Shown here piece after piece: positions 47,950-58,182 of a stretch of 64,000 nucleotides of DNA (position 1 is the first letter of the stretch; every line of letters begins with the position of its first letter). Under the pieces are notes generated by a model, which worked only from the letters and a program-made list of their open reading frames with translations, was not told the origin of the DNA and searched no databases. The stretch is from Areca catechu. Lineage: Eukaryota > Streptophyta > Magnoliopsida > Arecales > Arecaceae. The stretch is taken from the NCBI GenBank assembly GCA_021397845.1, contig CM038039.1, positions 180,766,526 through 180,830,525 on the forward strand, given 5' to 3'. The translations under genes were made by a program, and so were the position numbers.

Positions 47950-48939
47950 TTATTGGTACGCCGCCATTCTTATCTGGGCCTGAAGCCTGGTGCTTGGTAG
48001 CAGATCCAGGTCGATCCTTCTACGATCGAAGTTTCCAGGCTCTTCGTAGTTGTCAACTCTTAAGGATTGTAGGGAGACTTTGATAGGTAGTACGGCTTCG
48101 GTACCGTATGCTAGGTTGAACGGAGACTCGCCGGTGGCCGTTCTTGGGATAGTTCGGTATGCCCAGAGAATGGAGGTCAGCTCTTTGGCCCAAAGTCCTT
48201 TGGCGGCGTTCAACCTTGTCTTCAGACCGTGGAGAATGGTCCGATTAGTTGCTTCGGCTTCTCCATTGGACTGTGGGTGGGCAACGGAGGTCAGCCAGTG
48301 CTGAACATGATACCGAGCGCAGAAGTCCTTGAACTTCGGATTGTCGAACTGTCTCCCGTTGTCCGTGATTATGACATGTGGGATGCCAAATCGGAATATG
48401 ATGAAATTTTTTACAAAATTCTCCACCTTGCCTTCTGTGATCTAGGCCAGCGGTTCGGCTTCTACCCACTTTGTGAGGTAGTCGATGGCCATAAGGAGGA
48501 ACTTCCTTTGTCCAGAGGCCGGCGGGAATGGGCCAAGAATATCCATTCCCCATTAGGCAAAATGCCAAGGGGTCGTCAGTTAAGTCAAGTGAGTTGCAGG
48601 TTGCCTCTGAATAATGGCGTACCTTTGGCATTGGTCACACCTTCATACGAAGTCAGCCGAGTCCTTCTAGATGGAGGGCCAATAATATCCTTGTCGAATG
48701 ATCTTGTACGCCAAAGACCTACCTCCCAAGTGATCACCGCATATGCCCTCGTGGACCTATCTCAGGACGTAATTCGCATCCGTTGGTCCCAAGCACTTTA
48801 GCAGCGATTGAGAAAATGACCTCTTATAGAGGGTCCCGTCTAAGATGACATATTGGGATGCCATCCAGTGAATTTTCTTGGCCTCTGTCTTGTCTCCCGG
48901 TAGCATGCCCTCATTTAGGAGCTTGATGATGGGATCCAT
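47950..48939 (-). pseudogene. Integrase of Tat element 2
   Basis: 48939-48757 gives the N-terminal zinc-binding lead-in ('YVILDGTLYKRSFSQSLLKC'). 48426-47950 holds the core with 'VIITDNGRQFDNPKFKDFCA', 'SVAHPQSNGEAEATNRTILH' (catalytic D and E regions) and 'WAYRTIPRTATGESPFNLAY'. Stops and frame changes separate the pieces, notably near 48640 and 48750. Confidence 0.85.
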
Positions 48940-49851
48940 CTAGCTTGGCTCGGCGTCGATCTGGTATACCCCCATAGCCTCTTCGGCTATACTTGGAGTT
49001 TCAAGATGTTCAACAAAGGTGCGCCCAAGAAATTCTGGTGTTGTAGTAGCAAGTTGAGATAACGCGTCCGCCCGGGAATTCTCTGATCGAGGGACATGGA
49101 TAATCATGAAATGCTCCAGTTGAGAGGACAAGCCTCGTACCTTCTCTAGGTACTGCATTATGGTTGGGTCCCTGGCTTCGTATTCTCCTTTAACTTGGTT
49201 CACAACCAATTGGGAGTTTGAAAAGGCCCAGAGTTGTTGAACTCCCAAACTTTTAGCGATCCGAAGTCTGGCGAGCAAGGCTTCATATTTAGCTTGATTG
49301 TTAGAAGCATGGAAGGAGAATCGAAGTGCGTACTCTATGGTATGATCGTCGGGTTCGGCCAGCAGAAGACCGGCTCCACACCCAGTAGCATTGGAAGCTC
49401 CATCCACGTGGAGCATCCAAATGGACTTCGTCTCCTTCGAAACTTCCTCTTCTGTCGAAGGTACCTCGTCTTCGGGCCTCCAGGTGCATTCAGCCAGGAA
49501 ATCAGAGAGCACCTGGGCCGTCATAGCTGACCGGGGCTGAAAGTTGATATCAAATTCACTTAACTTCACAGCCCACTTGGCTATCCTTCCTGAGGTATCC
49601 GGAGATCGAAGAACGGCCTTGAGTAGTTGATCAGTCAGCACCACGATAGCGTGGGCGTGGAAGTACGGTCGTAGTCGCTTTGCTGCAATCACCAGAGAGT
49701 AGATCAGCTTTTGCATCTTTGCATACCACGTTTCAGCATCATGCAGAACCTTGCTGATGTAGTAAATCGGCTTGTGGGATCCGTCTTCATCTCTTTGGAC
49801 AAGGATCGAACTAATTGCTTCATCTGAAGTAGAGAGGTATAGGTAAAGCAC
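48940..49851 (-). CDS. RNase H and second RNase H of Tat element 2 (open segment)
   Basis: A 303-codon uninterrupted segment. 'YYISKVLHDAETWYAKMQKL' and 'VLTDQLLKAVLRSPDTSGRI' are the RT-linked RNase H. 'IWMLHVDGASNATGCGAGLL', 'ASNNQAKYEALLARLRIAKS' and 'AFSNSQLVVNQVKGEYEARD' are the second, archaeal-type RNase H of Tat elements. AEYEAL has become AKYEAL, so a catalytic E is lost, and the D of FSDSQ is N, as in element 1. It is part of a broken polyprotein. Confidence 0.85.
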   Translation of the reverse strand: MLYLYLSTSDEAISSILVQRDEDGSHKPIYYISKVLHDAETWYAKMQKLIYSLVIAAKRLRPYFHAHAIVVLTDQLLKAVLRSPDTSGRIAKWAVKLSEFDINFQPRSAMTAQVLSDFLAECTWRPEDEVPSTEEEVSKETKSIWMLHVDGASNATGCGAGLLLAEPDDHTIEYALRFSFHASNNQAKYEALLARLRIAKSLGVQQLWAFSNSQLVVNQVKGEYEARDPTIMQYLEKVRGLSSQLEHFMIIHVPRSENSRADALSQLATTTPEFLGRTFVEHLETPSIAEEAMGVYQIDAEPS

Positions 49852-51034
49852 CTTGCCCTCTTGAGGTTTGGAGAGTAGAGGCGGGGTTTCTAGGAACTTC
49901 TTTAACTTTTTAAAGGCAGTACGACAGTCTTCGGATCATTCAAAGCCCTTTGACTGCCGAAGTACCTTGAAGAATGGGAGACATTTCTCGACTGAACAAA
50001 AAATGAACCTGCTTAGGGAGGCAATTCTCCCTGTTAACTGCTGGACTTCTTTCTTGCAGGAGGGATGCCTCATATCCTTTAGGGCTTGGATCTTCTCAGG
50101 ATTTGCCTCAATCCCTCATTTGGTGACAAGAAAATCCAAGAACTTATCTGAAGTGACCCTGAAGGCGCACTTCGCCAGATTCAGCTTCATGCGATAACGT
50201 CGCAGAGCACTGAATGATTCTTCCAGTTCTTGGATATGATCTTTTCGGAGGAGGCTCTTGACGATCATGTCATCAACATAGGCCTCCATGTTCCTTCCCA
50301 GTTGCTTTTCGAAGACTTTGTTGATTAGCCTTTAAAATATTGCCCCGGCGTTCTTGATACCAAATGGCATCATCTTGTAGCAGTAGAGACCTTTGTCGAT
50401 GATAAAGGCCATCTTCTCCTTATCTCGAGGATCCATCCTGATCTGATTATAGCCAGAGAAAGCATCCATGAAGCTCAGTAGTTGGTGGTTGGTAGTGGCA
50501 TCGACTAGCTGATCAATCTTTGGAAGAGGGAAGCTATCTTCTGGGCAAGCCTTGTTGAGGTCTGTGTAATCGATGCAGATCCTCCACTTGCCATTAGCCT
50601 TTTTCACCATTACCACATTGGCCAACCATTCAGGGTAGTGGGCCTCTCGGTTGAACCCTGCTTTGAGGAGTTTGCTTACTTCCTCGTCCATGACTTTTTG
50701 TCTTTCAGGAGCAAAGCTTCTTTTCTTCTGCCGGACTGGCTTATACCCGGGAGTAACTTGCAGTCGATGAGTGATTACTTCAGCAAAAATTCCTGGCATA
50801 TCCGACGTTGTCCAGGTGAAGATATCGGCATTGTCTCTGAGGAAGCGAATCAGCTCTGTTCTGGTTTCTTCGTCAAGCAGACTCCCGACCTGCACAACTT
50901 TGGTGGGATCTTGCTTTGTCAAAGGTACCAGGATAGTTCTTTCCATGGGTTCACCATAATCTATGGTTGTCTCTCGGATCCAACTGATCCAGGGTGGCAG
51001 AATCATTGAAGTGCTTGTCTTGGATCATCAGGCA
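49852..51034 (-). pseudogene. Reverse transcriptase of Tat element 2
   Basis: 51006-50332 is open: 'RQKKRSFAPERQKVMDEEVS', 'YPEWLANVVMVKKANGKWRI' and 'LLSFMDAFSGYNQIRMDPRD'. A stop at ~50332 interrupts the motif that reads 'GAIF*RLIN' (element 1 reads GATFQRLIN). Downstream the YVDD catalytic box appears near 50270, with further stops near 50120 and 49940. The thumb and connection lead into the RNase H. Confidence 0.88.
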
Positions 51035-51565
51035 CTACCGTGCCGCCCTCTGATCTCTTCTAACTTCTCCGACACCATTCCTGGTGGGGAAGCGTACCAG
51101 GAGATAATGAGAGGATATCATGGTCCGAAAATTGTTTAAGGCGGGCCGCCCGAGGATGATGTTGTAAGCCGAGGGGGTTTGGACTACCGTGAAGTTGATC
51201 GGTAGTGTTTTTTGTCGAGGTTCAGTGCCAAGGGTTACAAGCAATACTATTTCTCCCTCGGCATCAACTTGATTACCCCCAAAGCCAGTGAGCGGTATGG
51301 AGGATCTCCGTAGTTGATGTCTAAGCAAACATATTTTAGAGAATGCATCATAGATCAAGACATCAGTCGAACTTTCATTATCAACAAGAATTCGCTGTAC
51401 ATCATAATTGGCCACAACGGTCGAGATTACAATAGGATCATCATGCGGGAGCCGGACTCCTACAAGGTCATCGTCGGAGAAGAGGATAGCGTTGTTGTCC
51501 TTGAGTCGCTTTAAGACATCATCCTCGTCTCTTCTCCAGTCGATAGGCCGGTGTATCATCCCCAC
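51035..51565 (-). CDS. Aspartic protease region of Tat element 2
   Basis: Open over 176 codons. 'VQRILVDNESSTDVLIYDAF' is the active-site region (here D-N-E where element 1 has D-N-G) and 'SAYNIILGRPALNNFRTMIS' is the C-terminal motif. The change of G next to the catalytic D may abolish activity. Confidence 0.85.
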   Translation of the reverse strand: MGMIHRPIDWRRDEDDVLKRLKDNNAILFSDDDLVGVRLPHDDPIVISTVVANYDVQRILVDNESSTDVLIYDAFSKICLLRHQLRRSSIPLTGFGGNQVDAEGEIVLLVTLGTEPRQKTLPINFTVVQTPSAYNIILGRPALNNFRTMISSHYLLVRFPTRNGVGEVRRDQRAAR

Positions 51566-52570
51566 ACCTCCATTGGTAGGCCTTTGATTCGGCAGTTCGG
51601 CCTCTTCAGGAGGTGGCTAGGAAACAGCAGCTTCCGACCGAGGTCCTTGATGACCAATATACCATCCCAAATATCCTCTTTTGATGAGATCCTCAATCGC
51701 ATCCCTTCAGCTAGATGTATTCTTCAGTGCAAACATGGCCACATGCTCGTTGAGATCGAGAATCTCAAGTGTGGCCGCATTAAATCTGGAGATATAGTCT
51801 CGCAGGTTTTCTCCTTCTTTTTGATGAAGGAGGAACAGTGTGTCCGTATTTCGAGGGGTCTTGCGACAAATCCTGAAATGCAAGACAAACAATTTCTCTA
51901 ACTCGGAAAAAGAATCGATGGTACCTGGACGTAGGCTTGAGTGCCACATCCGAGCGGCTTTCTTCAAGGTGGCCTGGAATGCAAGGCAGTACATCGCGTT
52001 CGAAGCTCCTTGGATCATCATATGGGCCTTGAAACTGTCCAAATGGTCGAAGGGATCAGAGGTACTATCATAGGGTTCCACTTGGGGAACCTTGAAGTGC
52101 CGAGGGATAACTTCGGCCATGATACGATCGATGAAGGGCGGGCGTAGATCACCTATTATCAAGTCGTTGTGATCTTTTAGGTCCTGCAACCTCTGCTCCC
52201 GCGCCCTCATCATTTCTGATTCGATGGCTTTGAATCTTCCATCGTAATCGGGGGGAGCTTGCTTTGGCGCCCTCTCTACGGGAGTAGAGTCTTTAGAGGA
52301 GGGTGAGGGAGTTTGCCTAGGCCTTTTCCCTTTATGTGGGGAGTTGGCGGGCCTAGGTAGCCTCGAACTTTGACCTTCAAGAGAAGGCCGAGAATGGGGG
52401 GAGAGATGTGTTGATTCCTCCTGAGAGGCTCTATTTCTTCGAGACCGAGAGCTATGTCTGGAGGTGACCGGTGGATTTCCTACCGAAAAAGCAATGTTTT
52501 GGAAATCTTGAACCATGGCCGTAAGATTGGTGACCTGGTTTACAAGAGCTTCAAATTGCTGCAACTCCAC
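51566..52570 (-). pseudogene. Gag of Tat element 2, zinc knuckle deleted
   Basis: 52570-51707 is open. 'PRHFKVPQVEPYDSTSDPFD' and 'YCLAFQATLKKAARMWHSSL' are the gag core, and 'GENLRDYISRFNAATLEI' follows. At ~51730 the frame 'EHVAMFALK' jumps into DNA that, in another frame, reads as the segment after the zinc knuckle ('DAIEDLIKRGYL'). About 120 residues present in element 1, including the YCKFH...EEC knuckle, are missing. A stop follows immediately. Confidence 0.85.
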
Positions 52571-52714
52571 GATAACTGTGGGAGGTGGAATGTCATTCTC
52601 TCCCGGGGGCGCACCCCCTTGGGATGGAACACGACTTTGACTCGTGGAGGCGATCTAAGTCTTTCCTCTCACCATCGGGATACTTCCCTTGTTAGGGAGG
52701 GGAGCTTAAGGAGT

Positions 52715-52749
52715 GTTGGCGACTTAACCCCCTACCTGGCATGCCAATT
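52715..52749 (-). promoter_or_regulatory. Primer-binding site region of Tat element 2
   Basis: Directly inside the right LTR the minus strand reads AATTGGCATGCCAGGTAGGG. TGGCATGCCAGGTAGGGG lies where the primer-binding site must be. It differs from that of element 1 (TTGGTGCTAGAG), so the two Tat elements use different tRNA primers. I do not name the tRNA. Confidence 0.6.
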
Positions 52750-53331
52750 TGTTGGCATGGAGTCCCTGTTCTGGCCAGTCGGAGCTACTGCACCACAGGA
52801 TCGATCCCCGGTTCACCTGCAAAATAGGTCCCTTGTCGGAGTTGCTCCAGCAGGGGACACTCCGATGCCTAAGTTAGAGACGGGCTCCAGCCACAGAATG
52901 GGGAAGATTCTGAAGAAGCAGAAGGAAAGGCTCTGTGAATTTTGAGCAAGTGTACCTTTTTTTGTGCATTTTCTCTTACCACTATTTATAAGGGACCGTC
53001 CGGCCTACGGATCCATTTTTCTCCCAGTGATTATGGGGAGTTGATTTTTTCCCATGATTGGCAATCATGGGTTGTCATTGAGTGGCCGAAGATCGTGTCT
53101 TCGGCAGGAAACAAAGAGTATGTCTTCGGAAGTTGACGAGAAGCCTGGTCTTTGGTTAGGGCCGAAGACATAATCCGAAGGTCTTTCCTTCGGATGTCGT
53201 AGGCGGCGGAGAGCCTTGAGTTACCCGCGATTGGCTTGATCTTTCTAGGTCCGAAGTTGTTGGTTCGGAGGAAAGGTCTTCGGCCAGCCGAACCGGTGTT
53301 CGGCTTGTACTTAGACCGGAATTCCCCAACA
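52750..53331 (-). repeat. 5' LTR of Tat element 2 (582 bp)
   Basis: Same ends as 42209-43028 but lacking ~238 bp. The shared parts are ~90% alike by eye. Followed by the target duplication CTATC. Confidence 0.9.
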
Positions 53332-53336
53332 CTATC

Positions 53337-53589
53337 ACAATCAGTTATCTTAATAAATACATTCTGGTCACATAGGTTGGGGCATATAATGATTATTACA
53401 TTATAAAGATCAATAACAATTTTAGTATGGTTCGTTGTAGAAGAATAATGCCATTATCCTATCATTTGGGGAATGAAAGGAGTGAAATATGACACTGCTA
53501 TTATTCCATTATAATATCAATATAACATTCATTATCATAACATGGTCATTATTTTTAAAATAAATGCTGGGACATATTGGTCATTATAA
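53337..53589. other. AT-rich spacer
   Basis: No gene and no firm repeat. Short words (CATTATAATATCA, ATTATTACATTATAA) suggest an old MITE or AT-rich intergenic DNA. This was the DNA next to the host gene before Tat element 2 inserted. Confidence 0.35.
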
Positions 53590-54611
53590 TTATTACCGAC
53601 TGGATCATCGTGGCCTGTAGCTTGACGTGTCGTGAGAGCATCGGGCTCCCTCAAGATGCTTGGTCCTTTTTTTTCGGTCAGCTCCTTGGTCAGCTTATCC
53701 TGCAAAAAAGAGGAGACCCGAGCCCAGGATTCCGACGGGGACACTCCGATGATCAAGTCAATTGGGACGATCAAGGAAAACAGAACCCTTAATGATGGAA
53801 GATTGGAACACCTCCGCATAGAGAAGTAAATGAAGTGGAGTAATGGAAAATGGAGTAAGTGGGAGCTAGAGAGTAGGGAGGTTCTCCCTTTTGGTTCCTT
53901 GTCCGTTTGCTCTTTTTGTCTTACCAGTTGCTTCATTCCTTTGTTGGAGGTCCCTTCTTTTGTTTTATACGAGAGAAATGGCCTAGACTAGATCAGCGAT
54001 TTTATCGGGATGTCACTTTTCCAATACCCTCTTTTATCAAGATTTTCTTCTGTTAGCGGCCTTCCCCTGTCAGACCGGTCCTTGGAAGGAGATCTTTCTA
54101 TTGGGGTGTTTGCCAACATAATACGGGTCATGTTCCTCTGATGGAGTAGTTTTCCTTGTGAGGCACAGGCACCGTGCTGCTGAGCTCCTAGCCATGGAGG
54201 TGCGTTTCTATTCCAGGAGGGACCATCAAAGTGTTGCAGGGCCTGAGGCCTTAATAGGATACTCCTCTTGGAGGAGGTGCAGGTGTCATGTTGCGGGAAC
54301 TGAAGCCTCAGTTATACGACAGTAGGCACGGGCAACGTGCTACAGGGCCCAGAGTTTGGTGGAGCACACATCGCGTAGAGTATGCGAGCGGCATGTTGCA
54401 GAGCCTGGAACCTCCGATAGGGTACGACCATCCTTTGAAGGTCATAGGTAGTTTGGAATTCTCGGTCCATGGCTTGAATTCCTCCTGGTCTTCTTCTCCT
54501 TATCCTCGGTTGATCCCCTATCAGTCGATGATGTCTCTTGGCCCTAGATAGTGATTCTATCTTGGAAAGCGGGAGCTCTATCTTGGGAGCTCGATCTCGA
54601 TGAAAGAATAA
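53590..54611. repeat. LTR-like fragment of a Tat-type element
   Basis: GACGGGGACACTCCGATGATCAAGTC at 53737-53762 and the surrounding order (CCTGCAAAAAAGAGG, GAACAC, ...GTGGGAGC) parallel both Tat LTRs, which read GGGGACACTCCGATGCCTAAG. A CCAACA at 54112-54117 may be an LTR end. Beyond it, 54150-54430 has imprecise ~80-bp repeats (GTGTTGCAGGGCCTG..GCCT, GTGCTACAGGGCCCAGAG). No coding motifs. A solo LTR or a truncated copy; the ends are uncertain. Confidence 0.5.
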
Positions 54612-56986
54612 TGCCCTAAAAGTCAATCTTTACAAGGGCATTTCTATGATATTCCAACTCATGTATGATATTATTTATCAATAAAAGGCATCTATTGATT
54701 CATCATATTGTTGTATTTTATCTAAGATTATGATGAACCCCATAGGTTAGGGCAATGAAATTAGGGTTATGATGGAGATCATAATAGTGAGACTTAAGTT
54801 CCTATAAACCCTAATCTAAAATGTCCCTAGTCATTGGATTATCGATTCGGGGATCGATATTTCCAGAAAGATTAGCACATCCTATGTATGCTCAAAGGGA
54901 GGGTGGTTGGTCTCAAAGCCACTAGTGTAGGGACACTAATACAAGGATGTGAGTGCTCATAAGGGTATGAGTTCACTGGGTTGATCCGCATTGAGAACAT
55001 CTTATGGAAGTATTACTACTTGTCAAAAGATGGTTCTCATGGTGGGAGTCATGCAAGTGATCCTTAAACCTGAGATCACCATGGTTCCTTATGCACATGA
55101 AGCTATATTTTGGTTCATACTCACTCATGACAATGAATCATGTACGGGATGTTTTCGGATATGGTGGATTATGTATGAAGGATATGAGTGGGTCAACAAG
55201 GAATCGATCACTCTTAGTAAGAGAATGACTATCTCATGAAATCTCTTCGAATGATGACTCGAAAAGTTTTTGATCAAAGCATGATAAAATTAGATAGGGT
55301 TTCTAATCTTTCGTCGATCGAGTCTTCATATCAAATTGAGATTTAAAATGATTGAGTGCCAGAATTTGACATTTATCCATGCCTATCACTTAATCAGGAT
55401 AAAGAAAGATAGAAGGATTGAATAGCACGGTAACTTTTCACTGAAGGATATTTTGATAATTTTTATCAAATTTCTCATCTTCCGGGTAGGCATGATACAT
55501 TGCTTGACGTCAATCATGTCTTGTGGGTTTTCATGAATCACATTGATTGGATTCATGAGTCAATTCGAAAGTTGGTCCAAATTGGCAACTTAGATCAGCT
55601 CAATTTGACATAATTAGGTCAAATTGGTTTAGATTGGATTGAATTGGCTTGGACCTAGACCTACTGCTGGCTAGATGTAGAGCCTAAAGGTTTACACACA
55701 TTAGGGAATTGGCCAAGGAAGTCAATTATATTTTTATTAGGATTATGGGATCCTAATTGGCTAGCTAATTAACATACTAGCATATGTTGGCCAGCTTAAC
55801 TCCTAACCCAATTGGATTGGATTTGTTTACTTGCTATTTGGGCTAATCAATTTAAGTGAAATTTATTTTGGTTAGAGTCCTAAGTGGGGCAGCCTAATTC
55901 AGTATTTATCTGAATTTTATTGGGACTTACCTTGGATTTATGAAAGAGTCCATGTTGGTATGGACTCTTGGGTGCCATAATGCTTTCATGCATATTATGT
56001 GTGTGCAGAAGGACCAAGAGTCCTTTTGCAGATCAATCACAAATCCCAGATTAATCCCAAAAGACTCCTACCTTATCTCCATGCCCCTCTACTATGGTTT
56101 GACTGGTCAATAGGTGACAATTGGCGTGAAATTAAAATGTGCACAATGAAGGGACGTGTCCCTTCATTGTTGGCGCCAATCTGAAAAGCAGAGTCCTTCT
56201 GCTTTAAATCTCTTAATTTTCTCTGATGCTTCCTTTTTCATTTCACGCCCCTTGGCTTTCCTGCAACCGGTTAATGCCATGTGGCAAAAGGACAAATTGG
56301 TTGGAAAAACCAAGAGACACTTATATGTCTCTTGGTGCATGAAGGGTGTTATCATGATATGTCTTTCCATTAATAATACTCTTTATGATTAAAGAGTCTT
56401 ATCAGATGGCTGATGAATGGACATATCAGGCACCCCATTCCCCTCTATAAATAGGCATCGGTGATTTGATGCCAAAGTACTCTTTTTGCATCCGAATACT
56501 CCAACCTGCTATTTTCTCTCCCTCCCCTTTAAGACAAGGTTTATCTTTTTTAAGACATGGCTTGTTCTTTCAAGACAAGGCTAGTCTTTTAAGACAAGGG
56601 CCTAGGGAGAAAAATAGAAGGGGTATTTAAGATCTGAGAGAGGCTATAAAGAGGTTTTAGAATGCCCTACAAGAGGGTAGGGAGTCCAACAAGAGAGAAA
56701 GTCCAGAAGGCTGCCAAAAGGAGTCCCATACAAACAAGCAACTATTATATGAGTGCTTCCTTAATTCGGTTCCTATGTGGATCATTTTTGGAGGGCATGT
56801 ACTTGTATGCCTTGTGGAAATAAAAGATAATAGCGCTCCAGGTATTCTTTTATAGTCCTAAAGTTTAGATTTATTGATTGTCATGATCAAGTGGTCCAAG
56901 GGTTTAGGGTTCCGACCGGTTTTGGTTTCAAAAATAAAAATTTTAAAACCCGATATTCCACTGTGTCCGACCCAAGGAACCCAACA
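54612..56986 (+). repeat. 5' LTR of the Copia element (~2.4 kb)
   Basis: The right end ...GGAACCCAACA is fixed by the primer-binding site GTGATATCAGAGCCA that follows. The left end is set at TGCCCTAAAAGTCAATCTTT because Copia LTRs begin TG and this word is a common start; the partner LTR is outside the window, so it is unproven. CTCTATAAATAGGCATCG at 56443-56460 is a good TATA box. An ACAAGGCT..TCTTT short repeat follows at 56533-56600. Confidence 0.65.
56443..56460 (+). promoter_or_regulatory. TATA box of the Copia LTR
   Basis: CCCCTCTATAAATAGGCATC fits a plant TATA box and lies ~530 bp before the LTR end, a normal U3/R position. Confidence 0.7.
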
Positions 56987-57001
56987 GTGATATCAGAGCC
57001 A
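56987..57001 (+). promoter_or_regulatory. Primer-binding site of the Copia element
   Basis: GTGATATCAGAGCCA differs by one base from the initiator-tRNA-Met type TGGTATCAGAGCC and follows the LTR end directly. Confidence 0.8.
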
Positions 57002-57104
57002 CCTTGATGCATGCAATTAATAGTCTCAATAGTTTTGATTGCTTGTTTTGGTATGAATTAATGCATGATTAGTTCATATTATATACATGTGATATGATAT
57101 ATCA

Positions 57105-57310
57105 TAGTAACTACTTCGGATTGGGTTAGTCACCATGGCCGTCCGGTCATAGAAGTCAATTAGAGTTTAAAGGCCATTTTTTTCCATTCAATGGGATCTC
57201 CTATGACGTGTAGGGGTATCGATGTGACCTTATCCCATGAACAAGTGAGGTGAATAGAATGTTGTTATAATTATACTTACATTATACATATTAGGATTAA
57301 TATGCTTGAT
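57105..57310 (+). repeat. Shared leader module, copy A
   Basis: TAACTACTTCGGATTGGGTT, TCACCATGGCCGTCCGGTCAT, CATTCAATGGGATCTCCTATG, CTTATCCCATGAACAAGTG and a tail to ~57310. It lies ~120 bp downstream of the primer-binding site, as in copy C. It is the best preserved and longest-matching partner of copy B. Confidence 0.8.
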
Positions 57311-58182
57311 GGCTAGAATGAATGTCACATTGATATAATTAATTAGGACGTGTTATAAGACCATCAAAGCCCTCATAAAAATTATATTTAGTCGTAGTGT
57401 AAGTTAATCATGATGCAAATCCAATTATGATTTGATATGCTAATTGGTATCTAGGCAAATGGTTCTCGGAAGGTAAAGGGAATGGGGTTTTTAATTGGTT
57501 TCGTTGTCTGACCTGGCCAATCAATTTGGTTTCTAAGGAAAGCAACGGGGGGACCCCCTCATCTATTCCACTTACCTGGCCAATTTGGTCATATCTAAAC
57601 CTTAAGTTGGAAATGTTAATTGATTAAGCACACTACAAATTGCCTTCCTTCATGCTAAGCCAAATCTATGTCAATACTATAGTAGGTTTGTTGTGTAATA
57701 CAAGGCCTGTTCTAGCATTTGGTATAAAATTTGTCTTGGTGCACCTAGTGCTTTATAGCATGATTGATAATGTTGCTTTGTTATGTACACACAAGGGCAA
57801 CATTATTCAATCATGGCTATATACAAATGAAGGATCCGACTAAACTAAGACATTATGATTTGTTGTACATACACAAGGCTATAAGTGTCTTAGAGGCAAA
57901 AGTTATGTTGAGAATTGCAAGAGATGCAACTGGAAAGGGTCATTTCCTACCCTTGAACTTATAAGTGTTTGTTGTGTACATACAAGGCATTTATAAGAAA
58001 TTGGGATCTCAACCCCACTAAAGAAACTGGATACTAGTTTCTTGTTTATCATAGAAGAGGGTTATGGTATTCGTAGAAAATAGTGGAAGACACAATTAGA
58101 TGCAAAAGACTTTGTCTAATTATGAATATATCATGAGTGGTCTGCTTATAGTTGTTCTTTATTTAATGTAGAATTTTATATT
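57311..58182 (+). other. Untranslated leader of the Copia element
   Basis: AT-rich, with short repeats (TTGTTGTGTAATACAAGGCC..., GTACACACAAGG, GTACATACACAAGG). The 67- and 66-codon frames here lack motifs and are not called. Confidence 0.45.

Larger units (their letters stand above)
42209..53331 (-). mobile_element. Tat element 2 (Ty3/gypsy LTR retrotransposon, ~11.1 kb)
   Basis: Both LTRs begin TGTTGGCATGGAGTC and end CCCCAACA (42209-43028 and 52750-53331). The flanks are a perfect target duplication, CTATC at 42204-42208 and 53332-53336. Minus-strand gag, protease, RT, RNase H, second RNase H and integrase lie from 52570 down to 47950. Two plus-strand transcription units lie between integrase and the 3' LTR. 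Gag carries a deletion and RT a stop, so the element needs help to move. It sits 1.1 kb downstream of the host gene. Confidence 0.95.

Noticed and set aside
48229..48801. 190-codon plus-strand frame in Tat element 2
   Set aside because: It is the complement of integrase; similar shadows occur at 21343-21849 in element 1.
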